64,000 bases of DNA from assembly GCA_014728295.1 (NCBI GenBank), contig WJLW01000033.1:167752-231751 (forward strand), written 5' to 3'. The notes beneath the pieces were generated by a model, which was given only the letters and a program-made list of their open reading frames with translations, searched no databases and had not been told where the DNA came from. The stretch comes from Chitinivibrionales bacterium (GTDB taxonomy: Bacteria > Fibrobacterota > Chitinivibrionia > Chitinivibrionales > WJKA01). How positions within the stretch are numbered: position 1 is the stretch's first letter; every line of letters begins with the position of its first letter. Positions 25,159 to 34,226 of the stretch are shown here, piece by piece. The translations under genes were made by a program, and so were the position numbers.

Positions 25159-27807
25159 TCACCTTGCAAGTTTGATGGTACCCCAGTAATACGGTTTGCG
25201 ATATGCCCGGTCAAAACGGCGATCGATAGAGAAGTGTTCCACGCCTTTGCCTTCGTTGTAGACACTGTAGTTAAATCCCAGCAGCGTGTTTTTTTTCATG
25301 CGAGCAGGCTGGAGGATTTCGGCGGGAATAAATAACTCCAGAGTGTAGCCCCGTGAACTCTTTTGCCAGTATCCACGCAGCTCGGGGTGCTCGTCATCGT
25401 CGTTATGTGAGAAGGTGCGCAGGCCGCACCGGTCGTTGCCGATTGCGGTATCGGGAGTGAAGGTATACTCTGCCGCAAAGCGGGTCAGGCGCGGGGACTT
25501 GGCATTATCCTTTTCTATGTAGGTAAACAAGGCGTCGGTTCTATAGGGACGCTCAGCGGCTCCGAACACCTTGGAATCGGTGATTTCTGCGGCGCCCCAG
25601 AGACCTTCCCGGCTCCACAGCAGCTTTACGGAGCCGGACTCCAATTGCGAATACGGCGCAGGAAGCGGTTGGACCCCTTCCCATTCGCCAAGTTTGCCGT
25701 CAATCGCAAACTCCTTTCGGGTGAATGCAATGCGTGCCGGCGTTTCCGGACTACCGGGTGCATTGGGCGCTACAAATGATTCGGGCAGCTTCTTTTCGGG
25801 CTGATGGGTGTCAAGATATTGTGATTGTTGCCAGGCGGCCAGCTTGTCGCGTCGGTTCGTTTGGGCAATCGGCCAGAGGATAAGATGGTTAGTATTGTCA
25901 CGGCTGGATTTAAGCTTGACATAATCTCCACGGAATGCATGTGCCAATGAATCGCGGTCGTGCAGGCGCGGCTCCACAATCAGGTCCTGAACGGGGCCGG
26001 GAATGCAGGTGCTGCCAAGGGGGCTGCCGTAAAAATCATAGTCCAGCAGGGTATCCCGCGGCCTCTGCAAACTGCGGGCAAGCGTATCAATCATGAATTC
26101 AAAAGTGGGCGGGTGTATTGACAAATGTGGCCGAAGTACGGCGGGGTACCTGCTGTGGCGGTCAAAGCCCGTTTGTGCGCGCCAGGATTCAAGTGCGATT
26201 CGCTGAGGCGAGGGATTTACGGTAATGAGCCCCTTGTTCGTATTTCTCAGAAAAAGGGGCGGCGCCAGTTCCATGCCCCATGTTTCCGAAGAGACCAGAT
26301 CGAATGGCCCTGCATACAAATTGTAATCGCAGTAATTGCTGCTCCCGGTCGTATCGCCGATCGGGAAGCTCAATGCCCCACGATGGTTGCTGCATATAAT
26401 ATTGCTTTGAATATGCCACCCGGTGACATTCGTTGCTCCGTCGAGCCGGTCTGAGCCGATGTGGCTCCATACGCCGAAATTTGCATTTGCGTAAATGAGG
26501 TTGTTGGTCAGCTTGACCCGCAGTGCATCATGGCTGTAGATGCCGTCACCGGCAAGGTTGGCCCCCGCACGAGTCGTCGCAATAACATTGTGATCGATAA
26601 GCAGCGGGCCGCGCCCGAGTTCGATGAAAATCCCGGCGCCGGTATTATTGAGGATGACATTGCGCGTCACGCGTGAATGCGACCAGCGATTATCAAGCCA
26701 TATACCCGCGACGCCGTTATTGCGAATCAAATTGCCTTCAATAAGGCCGTCATTGAAATGATGCAGCTTAATCGCCGCCCCTTCGCTTCCGTAAATGCCG
26801 TTATAATTGTTGTCTTCGATCCGGTTGCCGATAATGAGCGATCCCGGACTCCCTGCGCCGACAATACCAGCAGAACCGTTGCACTCAATATTGTTGTTGC
26901 GCACAATATGGTAGCCGCTGAGGGAGGGGCGGGGCTGGTTCAGACGATCGAAATCGACATCTCCTTCATTGCCGATGTCAAGGCCTACATTGCGCGCTGA
27001 GCGGATTATGTTGTCTTGGATAATCCAGTGGTGGCCGGCTCTGCAGCCCACAGCTCCTGCTTGCGGGAAACCGTTTGGATTCCAGAATGAAGAAGGATAC
27101 TGGTTCGCACACCTCTCGAAAACGAAACCGCGTACGGTAAGGTAACCCAGCCCTCGCACGTAGGGCGCAAAAATCCGGGCGCGTACGGCAATTTCCACCC
27201 GAAGCTTGTCTGGATGAGCTTTGTCGTGCGGAAAGTGAATTTCCAGCGCGGCCGAATCCGTACTTACCTTCCAGGTGCCCGGAAAGTGTATCAGATCGCG
27301 ATGATTATCCACTTCACGCAATTGACGGTCGTCGACGTAAACCTGCCCGAGCGTCAAGTTTCTCAGGCCGGTGCTTAAGCGTGTGGTATATGGGTTGAAA
27401 CTCCTCAGTTTGAAATGCGGATGTGTGCGCACAAACAAACCGGTATCGAGGATTCCACGGTAGATATGCTTGTCAATTCTCTGCCATTGCGGTCGCCAGA
27501 TTTCGGTGCCTCTGACAATGCTGCGATGCTTTATGGCGGCACGGTAAACAATGGGAGTATCCGGTTTCCCGCCGGCGTGAGGAGCAACGCGTTCGTAATA
27601 GATACCGGGTTGTACCAGAACCGTGTCCCCCGCTTGTGCCTGCGCTGCCGCTGCGTTGAGAGACGCGAATGGCCGGTCTGATTCCCCCGGGCCGGTGTCC
27701 GATGCATGCGGACTGTTGATGTCAACAGTCCAGGTCTTTGCCGAAAGGGCGAATGCCGTCAGAAGCAGCGTTTGAACAAGGCGGGGTAACTGCAATTTCA
27801 GATTCAT
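25159..27807 (-). CDS. secreted parallel beta-helix protein with CBM9-like C-terminus
   Basis: 882 residues. A signal peptide (LVQTLLLTAFALSAKTW) is followed by a DUF1565-like entry (PFASLNAAAAQAQAGDTVLV, with QPGIYYERV). A long right-handed beta-helix then has repeats such as NRIEDNNYNGIYGSEGAA, NLIRNNGVAGIWLDNR and NVILNNTGAGIFIELG, covering about residues 180-500. Residues 690-882 look like a CBM9-type sugar-binding domain (FAIDGKLGEWEGVQP, LELFIPAEIL). The fold suits a polysaccharide lyase, epimerase or hydrolase. No catalytic signature is clear, so the substrate is unknown. Confidence 0.85.
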   Translation of the reverse strand: MNLKLQLPRLVQTLLLTAFALSAKTWTVDINSPHASDTGPGESDRPFASLNAAAAQAQAGDTVLVQPGIYYERVAPHAGGKPDTPIVYRAAIKHRSIVRGTEIWRPQWQRIDKHIYRGILDTGLFVRTHPHFKLRSFNPYTTRLSTGLRNLTLGQVYVDDRQLREVDNHRDLIHFPGTWKVSTDSAALEIHFPHDKAHPDKLRVEIAVRARIFAPYVRGLGYLTVRGFVFERCANQYPSSFWNPNGFPQAGAVGCRAGHHWIIQDNIIRSARNVGLDIGNEGDVDFDRLNQPRPSLSGYHIVRNNNIECNGSAGIVGAGSPGSLIIGNRIEDNNYNGIYGSEGAAIKLHHFNDGLIEGNLIRNNGVAGIWLDNRWSHSRVTRNVILNNTGAGIFIELGRGPLLIDHNVIATTRAGANLAGDGIYSHDALRVKLTNNLIYANANFGVWSHIGSDRLDGATNVTGWHIQSNIICSNHRGALSFPIGDTTGSSNYCDYNLYAGPFDLVSSETWGMELAPPLFLRNTNKGLITVNPSPQRIALESWRAQTGFDRHSRYPAVLRPHLSIHPPTFEFMIDTLARSLQRPRDTLLDYDFYGSPLGSTCIPGPVQDLIVEPRLHDRDSLAHAFRGDYVKLKSSRDNTNHLILWPIAQTNRRDKLAAWQQSQYLDTHQPEKKLPESFVAPNAPGSPETPARIAFTRKEFAIDGKLGEWEGVQPLPAPYSQLESGSVKLLWSREGLWGAAEITDSKVFGAAERPYRTDALFTYIEKDNAKSPRLTRFAAEYTFTPDTAIGNDRCGLRTFSHNDDDEHPELRGYWQKSSRGYTLELFIPAEILQPARMKKNTLLGFNYSVYNEGKGVEHFSIDRRFDRAYRKPYYWGTIKLAR

Positions 27808-27967
27808 AGTTTGTCCGGCGAATAATATACATTCGGCATCATCTTATCCCGAGCCTGATAGAGCGGATGTTGTGCGGATCTGCTTGCCGGGATGAGTTGA
27901 TTTGATCCGGCCCCTGTCGCATTTTTTAGAGATCAGCAATTTCTTCCATACCGGCTTGGGAGCGCCC

Positions 27968-29212
27968 ATGAAGCCTTTTTCTCTGCTCGTTAAACCTGCA
28001 TCCGGCTTGTGTAACATCGATTGCCGGTATTGTTTTTATAAACGTGCGTTGTCCCTGTATCCCGAAGGTGAATACACGCGCAAAATGTCGCTGGAAACAG
28101 CGGAGAATATGATTCGTAAGTTTTTTCAATTGAAATTCCCTGCAGTATCAATTTGCTTTCAGGGAGGCGAGCCGTTGCTCATGGGGCTGGAATTTTATCA
28201 CAAGATTATTGACTATGAAAGGAAGTATGGCTTTCCCGGCCAATCGGCAGGCAACTCCTTTCAGACGAACGGGACGCTCATTACCGATGAGTGGGCCCGT
28301 TTCTTCAAGCAGTACAACATGCTTGTCGGCCTGAGTCTGGACGGGAATGAACAAGTGCACGACCATTATCGGGTAAACTACGCCGGCAAAGGCACGTTCA
28401 AAAAAGTCATGAACGCCGTTGATATTCTGCGCAGAAACGATGTCGAGTTTAATGTTCTCTCGATGATGACCGCATATAGTGTCGAGAATGTCAAACAAAC
28501 CTATGCCTTTTTCAAGCGCAACGGACTCAAACACCTGCAGTTTATTCCCTGCCTTGAAATGATGCCGGGGACCGCTGAACCGGCTGATTTCAGCATTACC
28601 GGCAGGCAGTACGGCGAATTCCATAAAGCACTTTTCGACCTGTGGTACGAAGATGGTTATCCCTATGTTTCAATTCGCATGTTTGACGATATCCTTGCCT
28701 GGATGATCGACGGCGTGCATAATTCGTGCTGTTTTCAAACTGCATGCAACAGCTATTTCCTCGTTGAGCACTCAGGAGATGTCTATCCGTGTGACTTTTT
28801 TGCCTTCGACGACTGGAAAATCGGCAACATCAATACCGATGAGTTTCCCTCCCTGGTTACACATAAAACGCGGGCAAATTTCGCTGCGATGAAAACAACG
28901 GCAGTCGCGGAATGCCGCAACTGTGAATTTTTGCCGCTGTGCAACGCGGATTGCACCCGTTTCAGAATTTTCGGCGCCAAGCCGGCCGGCACGCTCAGTT
29001 GCATGTGTCCGGGATTTAAAGATTTTCTCAGCTATACAAAGCCAAGATTTGATGAGATCAGGCAGGACGTGCTCAAACGCAGGGAGCGTTTACAAAAACA
29101 ATCATCGCAGCCGCAAACGCCTTTGCATATTCCGAAGGACTACCCCCGCAATGCCCCCTGCCCTTGCGGGAGTCAGAAGAAATACAAAAAGTGCCACGGA
29201 AAAAATACTTGA
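27968..29212 (+). CDS. anaerobic sulfatase-maturating enzyme-like radical SAM protein
   Basis: 414 residues. CNIDCRYC (Cys15, 19, 22) is the CX3CX2C radical-SAM cluster motif, followed by FQGGEPLLMG. C-terminal SPASM cysteines appear in CCFQTACNSYF, GDVYPCDFF and CRNCEFLPLCNADC. This matches enzymes that oxidise a sulfatase Cys or Ser to formylglycine without oxygen. The last 25 residues are a SEC-C zinc motif (CPCGSQKKYKKCHG), as in several relatives. GGGAG five bases before the ATG at 27968 sets the start. No sulfatase gene is in the window. Confidence 0.88.
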   Translation: MKPFSLLVKPASGLCNIDCRYCFYKRALSLYPEGEYTRKMSLETAENMIRKFFQLKFPAVSICFQGGEPLLMGLEFYHKIIDYERKYGFPGQSAGNSFQTNGTLITDEWARFFKQYNMLVGLSLDGNEQVHDHYRVNYAGKGTFKKVMNAVDILRRNDVEFNVLSMMTAYSVENVKQTYAFFKRNGLKHLQFIPCLEMMPGTAEPADFSITGRQYGEFHKALFDLWYEDGYPYVSIRMFDDILAWMIDGVHNSCCFQTACNSYFLVEHSGDVYPCDFFAFDDWKIGNINTDEFPSLVTHKTRANFAAMKTTAVAECRNCEFLPLCNADCTRFRIFGAKPAGTLSCMCPGFKDFLSYTKPRFDEIRQDVLKRRERLQKQSSQPQTPLHIPKDYPRNAPCPCGSQKKYKKCHGKNT

Positions 29213-29649
29213 CATAATGCATTTTTTTCATACCCGATTTGTGCCGCCATTCGCGCGTGTGAAGTTTTTGATCGCACCTGAAAAGACGGCTTTTCGGGCT
29301 TGTTTCGAGGTGAACGGCCGGTAGCAAACATGCTCTGCGGTGCTTGCAGCAAGAATTCAGGCTTCATTCCATAAATGCACGCAAAATGCAAGATTTTTTT
29401 TCAGCTAATTTTCAGGTCCGCCGAAATATTGACTCTAGCGTTAGGTATCATATATACTATTCCTTTGTCCCACGCGGGATAGAGCCTGATTTGGCATATT
29501 AAAAAAAATGCGTTTATTTGCATTTTTTCTTGCACCGGCACCTTGACCATGACTATATTTAATCACGGAGAAAAGAAGTAGGGGCCTTGAGCCGCAAGGC
29601 TTGGAGCCTGATATCACCAATCAACCACATTTACCCTTAGGAGGTGTAG
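29213..29649. other. long leader/intergenic region before the HU gene
   Basis: 437 bases with no supported gene; the short frames here lack ribosome sites and domains. It contains two promoter-like pairs (29429-29458 and 29530-29559) and ends with TTAGGAGG before the HU start. Nothing else stands out. Confidence 0.6.
29429..29458 (+). promoter_or_regulatory. candidate sigma-70 promoter for HU
   Basis: TTGACT (29429-29434), an 18-base spacer and TATACT (29453-29458). A second candidate, TTGCAC (29530-29535), 18 bases and TATATT (29554-29559), is closer to the gene. Two promoters would suit a highly expressed HU protein. Confidence 0.45.
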
Positions 29650-29913
29650 ATGAATAAGGGAGAACTTATCGCAGCTGTTGCCAAAGACACAGGCCTCAGC
29701 AAGGCAGCTTCAGAAGAAGCTGTAAACTCGGTGCTTGAAAACATCAAAAAGAGCACGAAGAAAGGCGTTCAGTTGATCGGCTTTGGCAGCTTTAGCGTTG
29801 CCAAAAGAAAAGCCCGCACCGGCCGCAATCCGCAAACCGGTGAGACCATCAAAATCAAGGCCAGCAAGGTCGTGAAGTTCAAGCCCGGTCAAGCATTCAA
29901 AAATGCTGTATAA
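29650..29913 (+). CDS. hup: HU family DNA-binding protein
   Basis: 87 residues, the standard HU length. [20 protein letters not shown] forms the helical dimerisation part. [20 protein letters not shown] is the highly conserved beta-arm signature that inserts into the DNA minor groove, and [14 protein letters not shown] closes the protein. HU bends and compacts DNA as a dimer. AGGAGG precedes the ATG, and a strong terminator follows. Confidence 0.96.
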   Translation: MNKGELIAAVAKDTGLSKAASEEAVNSVLENIKKSTKKGVQLIGFGSFSVAKRKARTGRNPQTGETIKIKASKVVKFKPGQAFKNAV

Positions 29914-29941
29914 GTTTTGCTGCAGTGTGCAGCCGAACCCG

Positions 29942-29974
29942 GCCTGCCTGTGTTTACCGGCAGGCTTTTTTTTT
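29942..29974 (+). terminator. Rho-independent terminator of the HU gene
   Basis: GCCTGCC (29942-29948) pairs with GGCAGGC (29959-29965) and is followed by nine T residues (29966-29974). It reaches the stop codon of the convergent esterase gene. Confidence 0.9.
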
Positions 29975-31031
29975 ATCGCATAACGATACGTACCCTAAGA
30001 TGGTTTGAATGCTCGCCTTTGGCAAACTCAATGCGTGAGGCTGAAGCTGTTTTCCGGGGTGGAAGTCTTTTGCCGCGCAGCGTATAAAGGCTGATACTTG
30101 ACTGTCCGGAAGAATTGCCGTTCAATGTAAAGAAGCTACTTGCTATGGGCTTTTTTTTTACCCGGGCATTGTTGCGGACGAACGTTGAATCAAAGAATTT
30201 CAGGATTTTTCTGGTCTGGTCTAAAGGTACTGAGAAGTGGTTTTCTGGGGTTTCCCAGTAGACATGCGCAATGCCGCAACTTTGCAAATCAGAATGAAGC
30301 TGTGCGTTTTCCTCATAAAACCACGCATCGTCTTTGCCTGCATAAAATCCAATGCTGACATCCTCGCCTTTCAGCGAACAGGCATGAGCTACAACATTTA
30401 CCGCCTGCCAGTTTGACTGGTGAGACGGTTCGGTGCCGAGAACCTGGTTTAGTCCGAAATCAGAAGCCCAGTCCGGATTGTGCGGGTAGCGCAGGTCGAA
30501 GCCGCCTTTGACGCTGAAGGCGACGGCATAGACATCCGGGTGCTCGATGATATTATGAAAGGCGCCAAACCCGCCCATACTGTGACCCATCAAGCCGGTG
30601 TTTTTGCGGTCGGGAAATGTTTTATAGAGAGAGTCGATATGAGGCTTTAGCTCCGAAACGAGGAACGTTGAATATTGATAATCAGATTTGATTGGACTGT
30701 CCAGCCACCAGGAGTATGAGCGCCCAACGGTTGTTGAGCCATCATTTGGAGCAACCATGAGGTAGTCTACACTGTCTATAAAGTGATCCACCATGGGGCC
30801 GTAGCTGCTGCTGGTCCAGAGCTGATCATCACATCCCGCACAATGCAGCAGATAGAGCACCGGATAGCGATGCCCGGCACTGACCTGCACATCATAATTA
30901 TCAGGCAGAAATACGGTGTACTGAGCTTCCATGTTGAGAGCGGTGCTTGAAAGCTTTTCGATTTTTTCACTGCCACCGAATGTACCTGAAACCAGCAGCA
31001 ACAACGATATGAAACAATAAAGCATGCGCAT
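29973..31031 (-). CDS. secreted esterase (esterase D / feruloyl-esterase-like fold)
   Basis: 352 residues. A signal peptide (MLYCFISLLLLVSGTFGG) precedes an alpha/beta hydrolase of the esterase family: YPVLYLLHCAGCDDQLW for the oxyanion region, GHSMGGFGAFH with nucleophile Ser151, an acid near YAGKDDAWF and histidine in NHFSVPL. Related enzymes include acetyl- and feruloyl-esterases and S-formylglutathione hydrolase; secretion favours a polysaccharide-side-chain substrate. A C-terminal module (ISLYTLRGKRLPP) resembles the sorting-type tails of nearby proteins. AAAGGA six bases before the ATG at 31031 sets the start. Confidence 0.85.
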   Translation of the reverse strand: MRMLYCFISLLLLVSGTFGGSEKIEKLSSTALNMEAQYTVFLPDNYDVQVSAGHRYPVLYLLHCAGCDDQLWTSSSYGPMVDHFIDSVDYLMVAPNDGSTTVGRSYSWWLDSPIKSDYQYSTFLVSELKPHIDSLYKTFPDRKNTGLMGHSMGGFGAFHNIIEHPDVYAVAFSVKGGFDLRYPHNPDWASDFGLNQVLGTEPSHQSNWQAVNVVAHACSLKGEDVSIGFYAGKDDAWFYEENAQLHSDLQSCGIAHVYWETPENHFSVPLDQTRKILKFFDSTFVRNNARVKKKPIASSFFTLNGNSSGQSSISLYTLRGKRLPPRKTASASRIEFAKGEHSNHLRVRIVMR

Positions 31032-31275
31032 CGGCAATCCTTTGCAAATTTGCAAATATGTTTGGTACCTATTTAAGATACTAATTAGGCCTGAGGCAAC
31101 AAATGAAAAAAGTACTGGTCGGATTTGGACAGGCATAATTCAGCTTAGGCAGACAGTATGCAAGCAGGTTTCTCTGAATCAAAATTGCCTGAATAGAATA
31201 AACCAGTGCGAAAAAGTATACTATGATTAATGACCTGTTGGATTGTACAATCGTAGAAGCTGGAATCAGGATTAC

Positions 31276-33387
31276 ATGGCTAAACAATTGACGCAGATCG
31301 CCTCGTTTTTGATTATCATAGCGCTTTCAGCAGTGACCCATGCCGACGAGATCTTCCCCACCCCCGACATTCTCAAAGAAAATGTCGTCTTCTGGAAAAA
31401 GATTTATACAAAAGTACCGACAACTAAGGGCTTGATTCATGATCGTGAATATCCCGCCGTCGTTTACAAAAAAATTACCGTCGGCAAACGCAGCGGAAGG
31501 TCACGCCGGAATTTTCTCCGAAAGCATATCTCAACAATCAAGGTACATCTGAATATCATCAGTTCGAAGCCGCAAGCCGAGTGGTCTGCCGAAACCAGGC
31601 GAATTGCAAAGCTCGTCGATAAGCACATCCCCCAAAACGATCGCGGCGGCGCCGTCCACCGAATTCGCTTTCAACAGGGGCAAAGTGATCGCTTCAAACG
31701 CGGCCTGGAAAGGTCGGGCGCCTATCTTGACACAATCCGCGCCATTCTCAAACAATACAACGTCCCCGATCGTCTTGCCTACTTGCCGCATGTCGAATCT
31801 TCGTTTAATACGCACGCCTATTCGCATGTCGGGGCCGCCGGGCTCTGGCAATTTATGCGCAGTACGGGGCGCAGCTACATGACAATCAATTATCTGGTCG
31901 ACGAGCGCCGTGATCCATTCAAGTCATCGCTTGCCGCGGCAAAATTTCTCTCTTCGATCTACGCCGGTCTCAAATCATGGCCACTGGCAATTACCGGCTA
32001 CAATCATGGCCCCGCAGGCATGCGCCGAGCTGTCCGCAGCACCGGTTCGCGGGATATTGCCGTGATCATACAAAAACACCGCAGCAGATCATTCCGCTTT
32101 GCATCGAAAAATTTCTACAGTTGCTTTCTGGCGGCAAGTGAGATTGCCGCCAATCCCGAAGAATACTTTTCCAGCATCCGCTACGAAAAAAAATTACAGG
32201 TTACTGATATTATCTTGACACATTATATCCGCCCGAAGGTACTCAGCCAATACCTGGGAATCTCGCAGGAGACGCTGAAAAAACTCAATCCGGCCTTGCG
32301 CAATGTGGTCTTTTCACAGCAAAAGCAGATTCCTGCCGGGTACGCGTTGCATCTCCCGGTCGCAATCTCCGGCAGGCAGGCGCTCAAATCGCTGGCGGCG
32401 ATTCCCGATTCACTTAAACGAACCGAGCCCGATCGGCCAAAATACTACAAGGTTCGTCGTGGCGATAATCTCTACGCAATCGCCCGAAGACTCGGTACGA
32501 CGGCGCGTGCGATCGCCCTGGAAAACGGCATTAACCGCATGAATCGCATCTATGCCGGCCAGGTTTTGCGGATTCCCGGTGCGTCTATTCCGGCAAGCAA
32601 ACCGGTCAAACCGGTGGTCGAAGTAGCCGGCGCAAAACCGGCCAAAGCAAAGCGGCCCAAACCGCCTGCACCGCAACCGGTCGAGAAAAAAACCGAACCG
32701 GCAGCTCAAACGGTCGAAGCCGATACAGCTTCCGCACCCGATACGCTTAAAGAAATATTTGCCGCACCGGCCCTCACCGATGCAGACAATCAGCAGCAAA
32801 AGACGGTCCCCGCAACCTGGCACGGTTCTCACTTTGATGTCGAAGTTTACAATCTTGAGGTTGTCCTCTCTGCGGCAGGCGATCTGGCTGAGATCCGCGT
32901 GTCGATCAATGAGACCATCGGACACTATGCCGACTGGCTGGGAATCCGTACGCAAAGCATCCGCAACCTGAATCGCATGGGACGCAGTTCAACCATTCGC
33001 ATCAATCAAAAGCTCACGATTCCCGCCGACAAGGATGCATTGGACATATTCGTTGCGGCACGCCTGGAATATCATATGGCGATTGAGGAAGATTTTTACA
33101 CGCAATACAAGGTTGTTGACGTGAAGGAATATCGCGTGCGGCGCGGGCAGACATTGCTGGACGTGTGCAATGCAGGTGAAACCGAGATCCCGCTCTGGCT
33201 GTTGGCCAAGCACAATAAAAACACGAATCTCGAATATATCTACGCGGGAATGACGCTCTGGCGCCCGCTCATCGAGCAGAAAACCGAAGAGGACATCGCA
33301 CTGGAATCCATCGAACCCGGCGGAAAGTACCCGGCATACCATCACCCCTCTCGAATAATTGAATACCCGATTATGCTGCTGCCCTAG
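31276..33387 (+). CDS. mltD: membrane-bound lytic transglycosylase D-like, with LysM repeats
   Basis: 703 residues. After a signal peptide, the SLT domain contains LPHVESSFNTHAYSHVGA (catalytic Glu174), GLWQFMRSTGR and AITGYNHGPAGM, which cut peptidoglycan to 1,6-anhydromuropeptides. LysM-like modules follow: a good one (YYKVRRGDNLYAIARRLG), a degenerate one around RVSINETIGHYADWLG, and a third (YRVRRGQTLLDVCN). A proline/lysine-rich linker separates the first two. It converges with purQ, overlapping by 17 bases. Confidence 0.9.
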   Translation: MAKQLTQIASFLIIIALSAVTHADEIFPTPDILKENVVFWKKIYTKVPTTKGLIHDREYPAVVYKKITVGKRSGRSRRNFLRKHISTIKVHLNIISSKPQAEWSAETRRIAKLVDKHIPQNDRGGAVHRIRFQQGQSDRFKRGLERSGAYLDTIRAILKQYNVPDRLAYLPHVESSFNTHAYSHVGAAGLWQFMRSTGRSYMTINYLVDERRDPFKSSLAAAKFLSSIYAGLKSWPLAITGYNHGPAGMRRAVRSTGSRDIAVIIQKHRSRSFRFASKNFYSCFLAASEIAANPEEYFSSIRYEKKLQVTDIILTHYIRPKVLSQYLGISQETLKKLNPALRNVVFSQQKQIPAGYALHLPVAISGRQALKSLAAIPDSLKRTEPDRPKYYKVRRGDNLYAIARRLGTTARAIALENGINRMNRIYAGQVLRIPGASIPASKPVKPVVEVAGAKPAKAKRPKPPAPQPVEKKTEPAAQTVEADTASAPDTLKEIFAAPALTDADNQQQKTVPATWHGSHFDVEVYNLEVVLSAAGDLAEIRVSINETIGHYADWLGIRTQSIRNLNRMGRSSTIRINQKLTIPADKDALDIFVAARLEYHMAIEEDFYTQYKVVDVKEYRVRRGQTLLDVCNAGETEIPLWLLAKHNKNTNLEYIYAGMTLWRPLIEQKTEEDIALESIEPGGKYPAYHHPSRIIEYPIMLLP

Positions 33388-34210
33388 CCTGCGAGGATGT
33401 TATAAACTCGTAGGCGTTTCTGAACAGTTGCAATCCTGCCCCCTCTTCCGGCAGAGAAAGGCGTGTCCATGAAGGGTGGTTGGTGCGGTGAAGAAACGCT
33501 TCGGGGTGGGGCATCAATCCGAATACTCTGCCGCTGGCGTCACAAATTCCGGCAATGCCCGATTGCGAACCGTTGGGATTGGCCGGGTACTCCATGGTCG
33601 GCTCGCCGTTTTGGCTCGCAACGTAGTAAACGACCGCCTGATTGCGCTGTTTGATCCGGGTAAGCGTCTCGCTGTCGCAGGCCACGAATTTACCTTCGCC
33701 ATGGCGCACGGGCAAAGGGAGGTCGGTTATGCCCCGGGTAAAAATGCAGGGTGATTGGGTGTTGACTTTCAGTATCACCCAGCGATCTTCGAATTTGCCG
33801 CAGTCGTTCCAGGTAAGCGTTGCCTGTTGCTGCAGGTACTCATCGTCAAGCGCCGGCAGCAGACCCAGTTTCATCATTAGCTGATAGCCGTTGCATATGC
33901 CCAGAATCAGCTTGCCCGAGTGGATGAACCGGCTGAACTGATCGATAAGCGGCGTAGCGCTCTTTTTATCGACACTATTGAGGATGCGATTAGCCTGCGC
34001 CATGCCCGATCCAAGATCGTCTCCGTCGAGAAAACCGCCGGGCAGGTTGAGGAAATCGTAGCTGTCCAGTGTTACATCTCCGTTGAGAAGCTCCCAGACG
34101 GTTACTATGTCTACTTTGTCAAATCCCGCCAGCCGGCACGCCGTTGCGGTCTCAATTTCGCAATTGGTCCCGTTGCCGGCCATTACGATGGCGGATGCTG
34201 AAGGTGTCAT
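33371..34210 (-). CDS. purQ: phosphoribosylformylglycinamidine synthase subunit, glutaminase PurQ
   Basis: 279 residues. This class I glutamine amidotransferase supplies ammonia for the FGAM synthase step of purine synthesis. The nucleophile is in LGICNGYQLM and the His-Glu pair in GLMPHPEAF. GNGTNCEIET and NLPGGFLDGDDLGSGM are typical of PurQ. GCAGGAG seven bases before the ATG at 34210 fixes the start. It follows the PurL gene by 16 bases and is longer than the small Bacillus PurQ. Confidence 0.93.
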   Translation of the reverse strand: MTPSASAIVMAGNGTNCEIETATACRLAGFDKVDIVTVWELLNGDVTLDSYDFLNLPGGFLDGDDLGSGMAQANRILNSVDKKSATPLIDQFSRFIHSGKLILGICNGYQLMMKLGLLPALDDEYLQQQATLTWNDCGKFEDRWVILKVNTQSPCIFTRGITDLPLPVRHGEGKFVACDSETLTRIKQRNQAVVYYVASQNGEPTMEYPANPNGSQSGIAGICDASGRVFGLMPHPEAFLHRTNHPSWTRLSLPEEGAGLQLFRNAYEFITSSQARAAA

Positions 34211-34226
34211 GCGCTGCTCCTGCGGG

